Of a DNA stretch of 64,000 nucleotides, positions 10,801 through 20,898 are shown piece by piece. A program made the position numbers and the translations under genes. Source of the stretch: Ciona intestinalis (lineage: Eukaryota; Chordata; Ascidiacea; Phlebobranchia; Cionidae); the NCBI RefSeq assembly GCF_000224145.3, contig NC_020169.2, forward strand, positions 3,430,957 through 3,494,956, written 5' to 3'. The notes below the pieces were generated by a model. That model did not search any database. It had not been told where the DNA came from and saw nothing but the letters and a program-made list of their open reading frames with translations. Numbering within the stretch: position 1 is the stretch's first letter; each line of letters opens with the position of its first letter.

Positions 10801-13678
10801 TAGTACATTATATCCAAATATCCTGATCGTGTTTTAAACAATTAACAGCACTCTTTGGAAGTTGTGAGAACAAGGTTTTCTAACTCTTTGAGTGTTTTTT
10901 GTTTGACACCAAATGAGACAAAAATAGAATGAAAACGTGTTCCATCTTCTCCCACCCTACTATATGACGATTATAGGAACTAATGGGCGTCAAGTGTAAT
11001 AAAAAGATTGATGAGAACACATAGGGCCACATATATAAACACGAACGATTTTTGGGACCTATGTACGTGCCCAACAATAACAGTTATTCAGTAAAAAAAC
11101 ACAAGGGCCTCTTAGGTAAATAAGTAAAAATAAAATTTAGCTACTCACTTGCCGACCAACGCTTTAGGTGGAATGTTCACTGTAAACGTAACCAAGAACG
11201 TTTCATCTTCTTCGTGAGTTATAACCATTCCCCACTTTGTTGGGTCAAGTGTAGCAACCAGTGGACAGCGAACTTTAGTTTCGTTCATCAACTGTGAACC
11301 CGTACCTGCATTTACATATCACATTGTAATTCTCTGTTAAATTTACACAACTTTGGTTTATTAACCTTTTTATTGTATAGTAGTTTATTGTATAATAGGT
11401 AAAATGGTTCATACTTTCATTCTCTATTATTGACCTATTTTGTATTAAACAAAGATATTTTCAGAATTTCCTTACGATTCTAAAAGAATGTGGTTAATTG
11501 GTTAAAACAGTAGGAAATATGCGATAATGTGTTGTTAACGGTAACCCATCTTACCCCACAGTACTACATTATTTTGTTTGATGTCAAAATCTACAAATTA
11601 ACGAACACAGTCAATATACCTAAGCTGAGTTCCAGTACTACCCGATCTGCTGTTTTGTGGAATTTTCTCTGGAATTTCATTTTCATCGTGAAGGTCTGGG
11701 CACGGCGTAAAATCAGATATTTCGCAGAGTATTCGGTGGTGTGGTGGTCGGAGGCATTTTCTGATGACATCCAGTCGCAGTCCACCGTTTTCAGCTGCAG
11801 GCCTTCGACTAAAAGCACGTAGCACAGTTAAAATAACGCAGCAAGGCTAATAAGTAACCGTACGTGCGAATAGTTGGCATAGTTTGGTAAATATCAAGAC
11901 GTAATGATGAAAAAAACGCCCCATATAATATAGTAGGGTGGGGGATATAAGACTCCTTATCATATTATTTTCTGGTCCCATTTGGTAGTAAACAAAGAAA
12001 ATTCAAAAAATTATAAAACCGTATCCTCATGACTCCCATATAGACCGTTGTTAATTGGCTAAAACGCGATTAGGATATTCGGATATTATGTGCTAAAAAT
12101 GACCTATCTTTCCCCACTCTAATATACATTACATACACATACAAGTATTTGAAATTCAGTTAGAACTTAAGTGTTTTTATATGAACTAACCGTTCGCTGC
12201 TATGCTACCAGAGGAAAAGCAACAAAAACAACTTAAACATGATTTTCGTTTTCTTCTACGTTTGTTAGTGTTTACTTGCTGCTGTTGTTGTTGTTGTTGT
12301 TGTTGCATGGTGCTTTTATATAGTTTACCATTTAACTACAAGCTTTTGGTCCTATTCTACTTCTGACTCGTACAAAACACATATAAAGTAAAGCGAATAA
12401 ATTCTCCTATTATGTGGTCTACAGACGCTTTGGTCAAAATAGGTAACTTGATCCAGCATTTACAACTGGTATTGTACTGTGTGTCTGTATAATATAAAAT
12501 CCGTTCACTCAGATGTTTGACGCAATTTGTTTTTCAACGAGAAAGTTGTTATTATAGTCATGAATGGAAGTCTCAAATGAATGAAGTGTAGCCACAAGCA
12601 ATGGCAGTAGAGCTTTCATGAAAGAGGTCTGTGACGCAAGTCATGTGAAAAAACAGGCCTTGCGTATTACGCAAGACTTTCTAAAGAAAGCATGACAGAA
12701 TTAAATATTTCGTCAACGTTCGGATGCTTTAGCATTTAGCAATAATGAGACCAAACAATAGAGTATTGAAATATACAAATTGAATTTTGAGAGGCAACAA
12801 ACACACACAATAGCGCAATTTATGCAGAACGCCCATTTCTTTATAGCTTATATGCTTCTGTATGAAATTGCATCCCAATTGTGTTATTTTATGATCATGT
12901 TTGATGATATTTTACTGCTCACATTTTAACCAAACTGATTCTCATAAAACAGTTTATGATCGTATTAAATCAATGTATTGGGATACATATTCGTTAGATT
13001 TTTGCGGGACAACGCTCGAATTGAGAGATGCCATATAAGAAAATGCGTGTGTTGCAACAATAGTTATCATAATCGGAACGTTTTACCTCAAAAAGAAGAA
13101 TTTTTTTTTAGGTTGCTTAAGTTGAAAAGAAAAACGTCTAAAAGTTTTCACACCTGCTTACTTTAACAGGGTTATATAACGAATCTTTTAATTGTATGGA
13201 CGTACAATATAACGTTTAGACTTAAAGCAATAAAATAGTTTCGCCCGTAAACAATCCAATAACAAATGGCAAATAGTCCCCGCGGTGTTTAATATAAATC
13301 AATTTCAAAATATGCGGAAATATATTGTATGGGGTGGGAGAAGATGGGACACCTTCCTATTGTATATTCGCATTCTATTTGGTAGTAAACAAAGTACATT
13401 TGCTCATTTATGAAACAGCACCCTTCTATAGATTGTTGTTTATTGTTTAAAACACGATCAGGATATTTGGATAATATGCTACAGGTGTCCCGTGTTGCCC
13501 CACAGTAATATACCTATTTCCAATTTTACACAACAATTTTTAAACTTTTTCCTATTTAATAAAGTTTCACCGAATATGTTATTTTAAAGTTGATCGCAAT
13601 ACGCAAAGTGTTACCTGGTTTTGGTTCTTCCGGTGCTCCTATGCATTGACATTTCTTTAGGCGGCCAAAGAACGACAT
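4816..13678 (-). CDS. Transglutaminase (protein-glutamine gamma-glutamyltransferase)
   Basis: This is a calcium-dependent enzyme that joins protein glutamine and lysine side chains. The exons, in order, are 13678-13615 (first exon b) or 12308-12191 (first exon a), then 11808-11620, 11305-11149, 10729-10623, 10502-10384, 9893-9765, 9485-9296, 9131-9011, 8021-7873, 7535-7428, 7306-7091, 6639-6451, 6058-5895, 5492-5356 and 4963-4816. Phases close with either first exon, giving 728 (b) or 746 (a) residues. The order is N-terminal beta-sandwich ([15 protein letters not shown]), core with ILFNPW, RAVSAM and the catalytic GQCWVF (Cys about 322 in form a), then NFHVWNE (His about 380) and VDATPQE (Asp about 403), and two C-terminal beta-barrels. 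The Cys-His and His-Asp spacings of 58 and 23 match human TGM2. All triad residues are present, so it should be active. At least five TIR elements lie in its introns. The orthology to a particular vertebrate TGM cannot be set by eye. Confidence 0.93.
8082..8277 (-). mobile_element. TIR element (MITE-like), copy 2
   Basis: Its ends are TAGTACTGTGGGGGTAAGAT and ACCATCTTACCCCAACCTAC. It is in B orientation (CACATAATATCC follows the left end). It lies in a transglutaminase intron. Confidence 0.75.
8640..8776 (+). mobile_element. TIR element (MITE-like), copy 3, shortened
   Basis: It runs from ACAGTAAGGTGGGACA to CTATCTTACCCCACGG in A orientation, with part of the interior missing. It directly abuts copy 4, so one probably inserted at the end of the other. 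Confidence 0.6.
8777..8995 (-). mobile_element. TIR element (MITE-like), copy 4
   Basis: A well-preserved copy with ends TATAGTAGGGTGGGGGAAGA and CTCACCCTACTATAT, in B orientation. The interior carries CAAATATCCTGATCG and TTTGTTTACTACCAAATGGG. Confidence 0.85.
9985..10095 (+). mobile_element. SINE fragment
   Basis: This contains CAACCCAGTGGTCACTAATT and a following TTTTTCAGTCATATAAC. Both match the central part of the SINE seen complete near 41.8 kb. It lies in a transglutaminase intron. Confidence 0.6.
10196..10347 (-). mobile_element. TIR element (MITE-like), copy 5, internally deleted
   Basis: Its ends are TATAGTAGGATGGGGGAAGA and CCCCACCCGACTAC, in B orientation. About 40 bp is missing near the right end. 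Confidence 0.75.
10772..10966 (-). mobile_element. TIR element (MITE-like), copy 6
   Basis: Its ends are TATAGTACTGTGGGGGAAGA and CTCCCACCCTACTATAT, in B orientation. The interior is close to the family consensus. Confidence 0.8.
11376..11572 (+). mobile_element. TIR element (MITE-like), copy 7, diverged
   Basis: A degraded left end (ATAATAGGTAAAATGG) and the right end ACCCATCTTACCCCACAG surround recognisable interior blocks (TTAAACAAAG, GGTTAATTGGTTAAAACA). It is in A orientation. Confidence 0.6.
11929..12124 (+). mobile_element. TIR element (MITE-like), copy 8
   Basis: It begins TATAGTAGGGTGGGGGATAT and ends ATCTTTCCCCACTCTAATAT, in A orientation. It sits between transglutaminase exon 2 and first exon a. 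Confidence 0.8.
12191..12308 (-). CDS. Alternative transglutaminase first exon a (poly-Gln, basic, Cys cluster)
   Basis: From ATG at 12308 it encodes Met, ten Gln, a basic run (KRRRKRK) and a cysteine cluster SCLSCFCCF. It ends at a donor (AACG|GTTAGT) whose phase joins exon 2 in the transglutaminase frame. A membrane-anchoring, S-acylated Cys cluster near the N-terminus is known in vertebrate TGM1, so a similar role is an inference here. Caution: a TATATAAAAG box ends only a few bases before this ATG. If that box drives transcription, RNA would start inside the Gln run and this ATG would be lost, so use of this exon needs transcript evidence. Confidence 0.5.
13326..13512 (+). mobile_element. 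TIR element (MITE-like), copy 9
   Basis: Its ends are TATGGGGTGGGAGAAGATGG and TTGCCCCACAGTAATATA, in A orientation. It lies just downstream of first exon b. Confidence 0.8.
13615..13678 (-). CDS. Alternative transglutaminase first exon b
   Basis: The 21 whole codons begin [19 protein letters not shown] and end at CCAG|GTAACA. The phase is the same as that of first exon a, so both can join exon 2. It is short, basic and carries two Cys (KCQC), again compatible with lipid modification. Its ATG is the more distal start of the gene. Confidence 0.65.
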
Positions 13679-14592
13679 GACTTTAGTTTCAGCAAACAAA
13701 ACTACGCTACTGCAGAATTAGCACTTGTGTGATAACTAATCTAATCAAGAACAGATGCGGGGCTAGTTGCCTGTAAGTTGCAAGTAATAATAGAGATGAA
13801 GTAATCTTGCTTGGATTATGGTATGCAGTCGCGTACCACAACAGTTACGAGCTCGAAATAAAACCATTAATAATAGCGGTATATACCGTCGCAGTTCGTG
13901 ACCTATACCTGTCAAGCTAAATCATTATCGTTTTCGTGTACTATTTGCCTGAGGGGTATCATTTAATGCTGGTCTATAATGTATAGGCTTAACATGCACT
14001 TTCTATTCTGGTAAAGCAATATATATTTAAAGTTTAAAATATCCTTGCCTATCTAGTCTTTATTTATTTGTATACCCAGGTATTATTTAAGTTTATTACG
14101 ATTTTCACTCGAATAAAAACTGCATATTGAAATCAGACGATCCGGCGTTTTGAATTGCTTTTAATGCAATCTTGATAAAATAGTTTTCTCTGCCTGGGGC
14201 TCTGTGTTTAATATGAGATACTGCAGTGTATTGTCCATTTAAAGTGGTACACACCGTTGCAATCGCAATACAAACTTAATACTACATCTCAATTCTAGCT
14301 ACAAAACACCCCGCCTTGGCCGTTACAACCACAAGCATATAACAACACTGAACTGCGACGCATTCATGTGTACGATCTAACGAGTCTAACCCCTCGTCTC
14401 GTCTATTTTACAATCTTACGGTTCGTGGCGTTACGCTTGCTGCACCGCCGGCATTCGGCGTTTTACGGTTGTTGATACCATTTTTGACCGAAAACGTAAC
14501 TAAACTCTGCTATATCGCTGTAACTACGTTATACCAGCTGTATAAAACTATTAAAAAATACTTTTACGCTTACATAATTACTTTTAGGAGAA

Positions 14593-14880
14593 TCCCATTA
14601 TAAAGTACTGGTCAGTCGATAATACGAGTTGGTTTAACAATATTTGCTTCGTTGCTTCAACAACAAAGCGGTATTTGCTTAAAGGCGGATAAAGCTGCCA
14701 AAATGAGATCGCCCGTGGACGATTGCCATACGTTCTATAACCAGGAAATAAAACTTTACGCTCTTGGAATAGAATGCCTTTGTGGTCTTTGAAGTTTAAC
14801 AGCGTACATGGAATGTCGTTCGACTCGTAGGCAGCAAATTCTTTCCCTGAATCATCGTAGGGTGCGACATTTCGGAATCA
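14593..14880 (-). other. Unidentified open frame of about 95 codons
   Basis: The - strand is open from just after a TGA near 14881 to a TAA at about 14593. It has ordinary protein composition, with segments such as NVAPYDDSGKEFAAYES, LLNFKDHKGILFQERKV and ISFWQLYPPLSKYRFVVE. It has no ATG near its beginning. A possible acceptor (CTACGATGATTCAG|GG) lies inside it, so it could be a last exon. It lies between the STIP1 poly(A) signal (about 14917) and the transglutaminase start. I recognise no family. It could be a real exon, a decayed gene or chance. Confidence 0.3.
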
Positions 14881-15103
14881 GATTACCAGCGTTTTATGAA
14901 TGCAGCAGAATTTTATTGTTACACATATGTTAACACCGGGCGAATTCGCGCGGCTTTTTTACGGCTCTATAAAGCCGAGATATGAAGTTGAATGAAACGG
15001 CTTGAACGAATCACTTTAAATTACATTTTTTCCTTGGCGATTGGGTTGTTCACAACAGATAGTTTATCAGTTTATGTTAAGTCTGTACATCGTTTGGTTT
15101 CTA

Positions 15104-18100
15104 TCAACGAATGGACAAAATTCCAACATCAAGCAGTTTCTGAATATTTTTCGCGACTTGTGGATTTTTTAAATGCCTGAAAACAAAATTGTGTTATTAT
15201 TAGTTACTATAAACAAATAAAAAATAATTTATAGTAGGGTGAGGGAAGATGGGACATCTTTTTATTCTTATTTTTTGTCCCATTTGCTAGTAAACAAAAA
15301 CATTTTAGGAATTATAAAACCGTATCCTCACGACTCTCATTGACCGTTGTTACTTGTTTAAAACACAATCAGAATATTTGGATATTATGTGCTAAAGGTC
15401 TTCCCCCACCCAACTGTATACAAAAAAAACTTTACATAGTATGTTGGGGTAAGGCAGATACAAAACTTATTAAATATTTTTTGTTTACGGGAATGATAAA
15501 AAAGAATAAAATCATGAACCATCTTACCCCAACCTATAATATTACAATTTCCTACTATATATTATAAACTACATTAATATTAATTTTTGATCCATTTAAA
15601 AAACTGACTCTTGCAAAGCCTTTGGATCCCTTTGAATTTGCTCCAGTATCATCTTCATGGCAGGATCGCTCATTATTCTTCCAACTTCCGGATCATTTTG
15701 AACTCGCTTCTGAACTTCTTTAGGATCGTTGCGGTTCTGGTAGTCGCTCTGTGAAAAAAAGTAAAATTTATTTTTGTTGAAATAAATATTTTTAAAAAAG
15801 TGGTTTTAAACCTTTTTTAGTAACCTAAATATTCGGCCTACATAAATAACAAAATTTACCGACTTACAAGTTACAACGTATGTAAGGTTTTAGGTGATTA
15901 TATTGTGGATTTTTTCCGAGTGTTTTAGGTATGGGTGACAATTTTGATAACCCATGAGTACCCATTGAGTTAAACCAATTGTCGTTAAGCGACTTGCCCA
16001 AAACACTTCTGCCCACAATGGTAGCAGACTGAAAATGAATTAGTTTCTCACGTGTAAGCAACGCCTGCAGCCATCTGATGCTTCAGCATTGTTGGGATCA
16101 ATGTCCATTGCCTTCTGGTAAGCATCCAGTGCACGGGAGAATTCTTTCATGGCTTCAAGTGCTCCTCCCTTGCGAATGTGGCCTTTGACTGGGAAGAAAT
16201 AATAAGAATTAATTTTATTTAAATATATAGTTTTTTATTAAATAAAAATTTTTATTTAAAATTTGTGTAAAATTTTAATTAAAAACTATTTAAATGAAAC
16301 ATTGTTGCTCAAAATTAGGTGAAAAAAAATCTTGGTGACATATTTATAGTTGTTATTTTACAGCAGCATTAAAAAAGGTTTGTAAACCACTGTATTAGGT
16401 GACCAGCAAAATCAAATAGTAAATGATAATTCACTTTTTGGTCACGACCAAAGGATTAAAAAGCATTCTTGTAAATAAAATCATGGAATAGAAAGGTAGT
16501 GCCAAAATAAAAGTGTGCACGAGGTGCATTACATGTAAAATTTTAAAAACAATGAAAGAATTAAACATGTTTTTAACATGTCTATTGAACTTCAAATAAA
16601 TATCAAAAATACAAAATACAGCAACTTATAACTCACTGAAACTTGGGTCTTTTTTGATGCATTCGTCACAATCTTTCAAAGCAAGTTGGAACTCAAGTAA
16701 CTTCATGTAACACGCCGCACGGTTCGAATATAATGTTGCGTTTTCTGGGTCACGCTTAATGGCTTCTGAATAACGTTTCAACGCTTCAGGAAATTTACCT
16801 GGAAGAAAACAAAGAGGTCAAGTAAAAACACTGTTTCAATTTGCATTTTTTGTCAAACTACTTTTTTATTTTATGCAGGTGAGGAAGAATTTTGGCCAGG
16901 TTTGGCCCATTACTGTATGAAATCACTTAACATCTTTGTAAATAAACCATTCTCTTGCAAACACCTGTTTCAATTAAAAATTGCATTTTGTCAAACTACT
17001 TTTTCACTCTATGTGGGTGAGATTAATATCAAAAATATAGAATTGGAACCAGATTTGATCATTTGACCCATCACCATATGAAACCACTCACCCTCTTTGT
17101 AAAACTCGTTCCCTTTCTGTTTTTCCTCGAGTGATAACTCTGGATTGATATACGCAAGTCTTTCCTGCTCTGCTATGGCTTTCTCGCATTGCTGGAGCTT
17201 GGCTAGGACGTCCTTGGTTCGGTGCTCGGTGAGTGCCTTGTTGTAAAATTGGACAGCGCTCGTGTAATCTTTCTCTTTAACATAGGAGTTCCCAATGCGA
17301 GTAAAAGCTCTGTAAATAATGGACAGATAGATTAGATTCTGTTCCATAAGTTCCTAATAGTAATGTTATACATGTAGATTCAAGGCACAGAAAATGTTTT
17401 ATTTTACAAATATATACAGTAGGCTATAATGTACACTGTTATTAAAAACAAAAAACATTACTTAACTTTTGGGGAACGTGTAATGCTATATGCAAATACC
17501 CATTTTAAAAAAATGTTCACAAAAATGCTTATAAAAATTTTTTTAATTATAATTGGTAAAAAGTAAATAATTCTTGTCCCTAATGGGTTAAAAATAATTT
17601 AAAACACTCACTTTGCAACAAGTTTATAATCGATGTGATTTTCTCGTCCGATCTCAATAGCTTTGTGGCAAGCCTCCCGACATTTCTCAAACTCATTCAT
17701 TTCAAAGTAAACAGCAGCTTTGTTGGTGAGAAAGGTTATGTTAAGAGGGTCAAGGGTAAATGCTTTATCATAATGCTCCAATGCAGTTTGGAAGTCCTTC
17801 TTCTTGTATGCTGCATTTCCTAGGTCCTTCTCCTTAAGTGCCTGCAATGCGGGTTTAAATATTGAAAATGTTTTGTAATATGTATAGTAGGGTGGGGAAA
17901 ATGGGACACCTTTTTATTCTATTTTCTCATGTTATTTAGTAGTAAACAAAGAAAATTCAAATAATGATAAAATTGTGTTTCACGACTCTCATAGATCGCT
18001 GTTACAATCAGAATGTTTGAATATTATGTCCCAAAGTTGTCCCATCTTTCCCCACTCTACTATATATTTTGTAATACAACATTTTAAACCTAAATAAATA

Positions 18101-20898
18101 AAGGTGTTTATAAATGTTTAAAAATATAGCGATGCATTAAATAAATATTATTCTTGTTTTACAACTTTCTAAAACTAAAAGTTCCCAAAATCTAAAGGTA
18201 AACCTAAAAGTGAAAAAAACTGAAAAAAGTGAAAGTGACTTGTATAGGTCATCGAAACGCCAACCTTTAAGATTACAATTAAAAATATGAATATTACAAT
18301 TAAAAAGACAAAAATGCTTTTAGACTATAAGTATTTGTTGGCCTTGTTGATAAAAGTTGAAAGACAATTGATAAAGTAATGGTAGATGGAACATACACTT
18401 ACTTAAGGCAGTTAATTATTAATATAATAACAAAGTTAGGTAATTTGCAGAACATGTTTTACATATTATTGTACTTTCTATTATACTTGACAATTTTTAA
18501 GGTTTAAAATTGTAAAAGTGAGAGTGCCGATTAATTGATGTAAAATAGCGCAACTGATATTTAACAGGGCTTTAAAAGCCAAAAAATGAAACATTTCGCA
18601 CAACAAATATAACATCATTTAACGTATGTATTAAATTTAGGCATAATTGAAATTGGTTCAATTTACCTCATCCACATTTGCTGGTTTTGATTCTTCAGGG
18701 GGCGGGGTGGCTGGCTTAGCTTCTGCAGGCTTAGGCATTGGATCTACATCCATTGGTGCATCTCCATTAGCCATGGTTAAGTCAAACCCAAGCAGAACAC
18801 TTAAGGTGCTTTGAATTCGTGGGTCTCCAATTCTCCTGTGTTGAAAGTAATGAATAATAAATCAACAGGTAATGGGAACTTGCCATTTCAATTGAATTTA
18901 TAGAAAAGTGACACTTCTTTAAAAACTTACTATTACTACAATGGGTACAGCCTTTTACATAAATGTGAAAATCCCCAAATTGTTTTCAGGTGGAAAACTA
19001 AATTTTAAAAAAATATAAAGAATCCATATAATATATATAATGTATATATTTAATGTAAAAGAAACATATTGGTTTTTTAACATACGTGGCCAGTGATTGT
19101 GGGTTGTTATTTAGTTCTTTGAGCATATCCTCATAAGTTGGGTCGTTGAAAAAGTCTTTTGTTCTTGGATCATTCTGTAGTTTATTCCTAATTGCTTGGA
19201 GATTGGAAAATGGATTTGGGAGAGGCTGACTTCCAGCAGGGCCTGTTGGTGTAACATGTCATGCTTATTTAAATTTGCTCTGCTATTTTGCTAAGCATCA
19301 TGTATGGAAAAAAATCAGTAGAATTTTCTTCTGGCATTTTTCTTCGGCACATTTTTTTGGATTTAAAATTTTGGTGATTTTCAAAGGGAACTCAATGAAT
19401 TAATTACTAAGGCCATATGGTGTGACATGCCAGAGGATTTTGGAATCTGAGATATAAGCAAAAATTGCTACATGTGTCAGTAATCATAAACTTGTATATT
19501 GGATATTAAGCATCATGTGTGGTAAAATCAGTAGAATTTTCTTCCAGCATATTTTTTTTCGAATTTTTTATTGGAATATTTTTTAGGATTATAAATTTTA
19601 CTGATTTTCAAAGGGATCTCAATGAATTAATAATTCTTATATTTCATATTCCTAAGGCCGTATGGTGTGACATGCCAGGGGATTTTGCAGTCTGAGATAT
19701 AAGCAAAAATTGGTTCATGTGTCAGTAATCATAAAACTTGTATATTGGTTATTAATAGAAAATAGAAGTTTTTTAACATGTCCACATGTGTCTGAAGTCT
19801 GCACCCATAAAACTCGCAGATTTGTTATTAATAGAAAACCGTAGTTTTAACAACGTCATTAGTATAATTTAAGGATATATCACCTGTGAGCTCCTTCTCA
19901 CATTGTTCCACTCCCTTCTTCAATTGCTCGTTCTGTGAATCATATTTCAAACCTTCTTCATAAGCCATCTTTGCTTCCTCGTATCTTTTCAAGAAGGCAA
20001 GAGCTGACCCCTTCCTTGAATAACCCTGTCAATGAAAAACATCTGTTATGAGTTTCTTTTTTTTTTTGAACGGTCATGCCAGACTGTAAAGTTTAAATTG
20101 TTCAATGTACATCTTTTTAAAGCCAATTTCAACTTTTTTTTATTTAAAAGAAATTTCTCTTTCCAAAAGAAATTTTATTTCAAATCTTACAAAAAAATCA
20201 CGGATTTTGATACAAAATGAAGCTATTTTACCAATCTGGCCACCAAACAGAGCATAAGCATCCTTTATACCTTTCCCCAGTCTGGTCGGATTTCAATAAC
20301 TTTTTCAGCATCTTGCAAAGCTTCACTGTATTGCTCATCACTGGAGTAAGCTGCTGATCTATTACTAAACAAGACATGGTTCTTGGGGTCAATCTTGATG
20401 GCCTGGACGTATAGAAAAGTTAAAACATTTGGCAAATACAAGCAATTATACCAGGGGTGAGAGATTTTAATGAATATATTAACCTTCAGATGTGTACAAC
20501 GCTGACGTGAAATAGAAAAATAAGTAAACTTAAAAAATACACCAGGGGGTCAGGGATTACTGTATATTAATTGGGTGGGTTCTTTCTTGGCACACATTTT
20601 AATATGCATGACTCCACCATTTTTTTATTATTTATATAATATAGCCATTTTAAAAACATAAAAATGTTTTTTTATCAACTAAACAATTATGTAATATGTA
20701 TAAAACCTCTGTGTAATGGCCAATTGCTTCTTTGTAATTTTTACTTTGCACAGCTGCATTTCCCTTTTTCTTCAACTCATCAGCCTGAACAAGAAGGCAT
20801 TAACCGTTATTTAATTTATATTACTACACAGAGTAGCAACAACAAATCACTTTATTTTTTTTATTTGTGAATGGAAGAAATCGTAACATGCTTACCAT
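15104..20898 (-). CDS. STIP1: Stress-induced phosphoprotein 1 (Hsp70/Hsp90 organising protein, HOP)
   Basis: HOP is a cytosolic co-chaperone that passes client proteins from Hsp70 to Hsp90. There are twelve exons: ATG 20898-20896, 20784-20707, 20402-20271, 20025-19884, 19242-19086, 18835-18667, 17841-17612, 17309-17092, 16798-16637, 16188-16052, 15748-15609 and 15176-15104. They total 1641 nt, or 546 residues (human about 543). The domain order is TPR1 ([23 protein letters not shown] clamp residues intact), DP1 ([21 protein letters not shown]), a Pro/Glu linker, TPR2A, TPR2B ([10 protein letters not shown]) and DP2 ([13 protein letters not shown]). It ends [19 protein letters not shown] plus four more residues. 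The start codon is the last codon of exon 1. The final exon is separated by a 432-bp intron filled with TIR elements and uses the less usual donor GA|GTCAGT. Without it the protein would end early at ESVF. AATAAA lies near 14917. Confidence 0.95.
15231..15421 (+). mobile_element. TIR element (MITE-like), copy 10, in the last STIP1 intron
   Basis: Its ends are TATAGTAGGGTGAGGGAAGA and CTTCCCCCACCCAACTGTAT, in A orientation. It lies inside the intron before the last STIP1 exon. Confidence 0.8.
15435..15545 (+). mobile_element. TIR element (MITE-like), copy 11, short
   Basis: TAGTATGTTGGGGTAAGGCA and ACCATCTTACCCCAACCTAT are inverse ends of a copy reduced to about 110 bp. It is next to copy 10, in the same intron. 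Confidence 0.55.
15855..16045 (-). mobile_element. SINE copy in a STIP1 intron
   Basis: This holds TTACAAGTTACAACGTATGT and, further on, GTCGTTAAGCGACTTGCCCA and CCCACAATGGTAGCAG. These are the inverse of the CTTGGGCAAGACAC and ACCATTGTGGGC blocks of the SINE. It lies next to a STIP1 exon. Confidence 0.65.
16835..17110. repeat. Decayed local duplication across a STIP1 exon-intron boundary
   Basis: About 155 bp is present twice. The blocks TTTGTCAAACTACTTTTT (near 16850 and 16990), a TTTGATC/TTTGGCC stretch, and TATGAAATCACTTAACATCT (near 16918) against TATGAAACCACTCACCCTCT (near 17077) align in order. The second copy contains the real 3' end of exon 17309-17092 with its donor. The first copy is a mutated version within the intron. 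Confidence 0.55.
17883..18066 (+). mobile_element. TIR element (MITE-like), copy 12
   Basis: Its ends are TATAGTAGGGTGGGGAAAAT and CATCTTTCCCCACTCTACTA, in A orientation. It lies in a STIP1 intron. Confidence 0.8.
19285..19760. repeat. Tandem duplication, about 220-250-bp units, in a STIP1 intron
   Basis: Two diverged copies (about 19285-19507 and 19508-19755) share, in order, AAGCATCATGT, AATCAGTAGAATTTTCTTC, GATTTTCAAAGGGA, TATGGTGTGACATGCCAG, GAGATATAAGCAAAAATTG, and GTCAGTAATCATAAA followed by CTTGTATATTGG. A partial third copy of the end may follow near 19795-19850. Confidence 0.8.

Noticed and set aside
11529..11822. A 97-codon + strand open frame and a second - strand frame at 11598-11825
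   Set aside because: Both overlap transglutaminase exon 2. Only the frame with HHTTEY and LILRRAQTF fits the family and the splice phases.
14992..15180. A 62-codon + strand open frame with a hydrophobic start
   Set aside because: It is antisense to the last STIP1 exon, whose - strand reading matches the conserved HOP C-terminus.
15596..15610. STIP1 ending at ESVF just after the exon at 15748-15609
   Set aside because: An in-phase donor inside that exon joins a downstream exon coding the expected family C-terminus, so the early stop is intronic.
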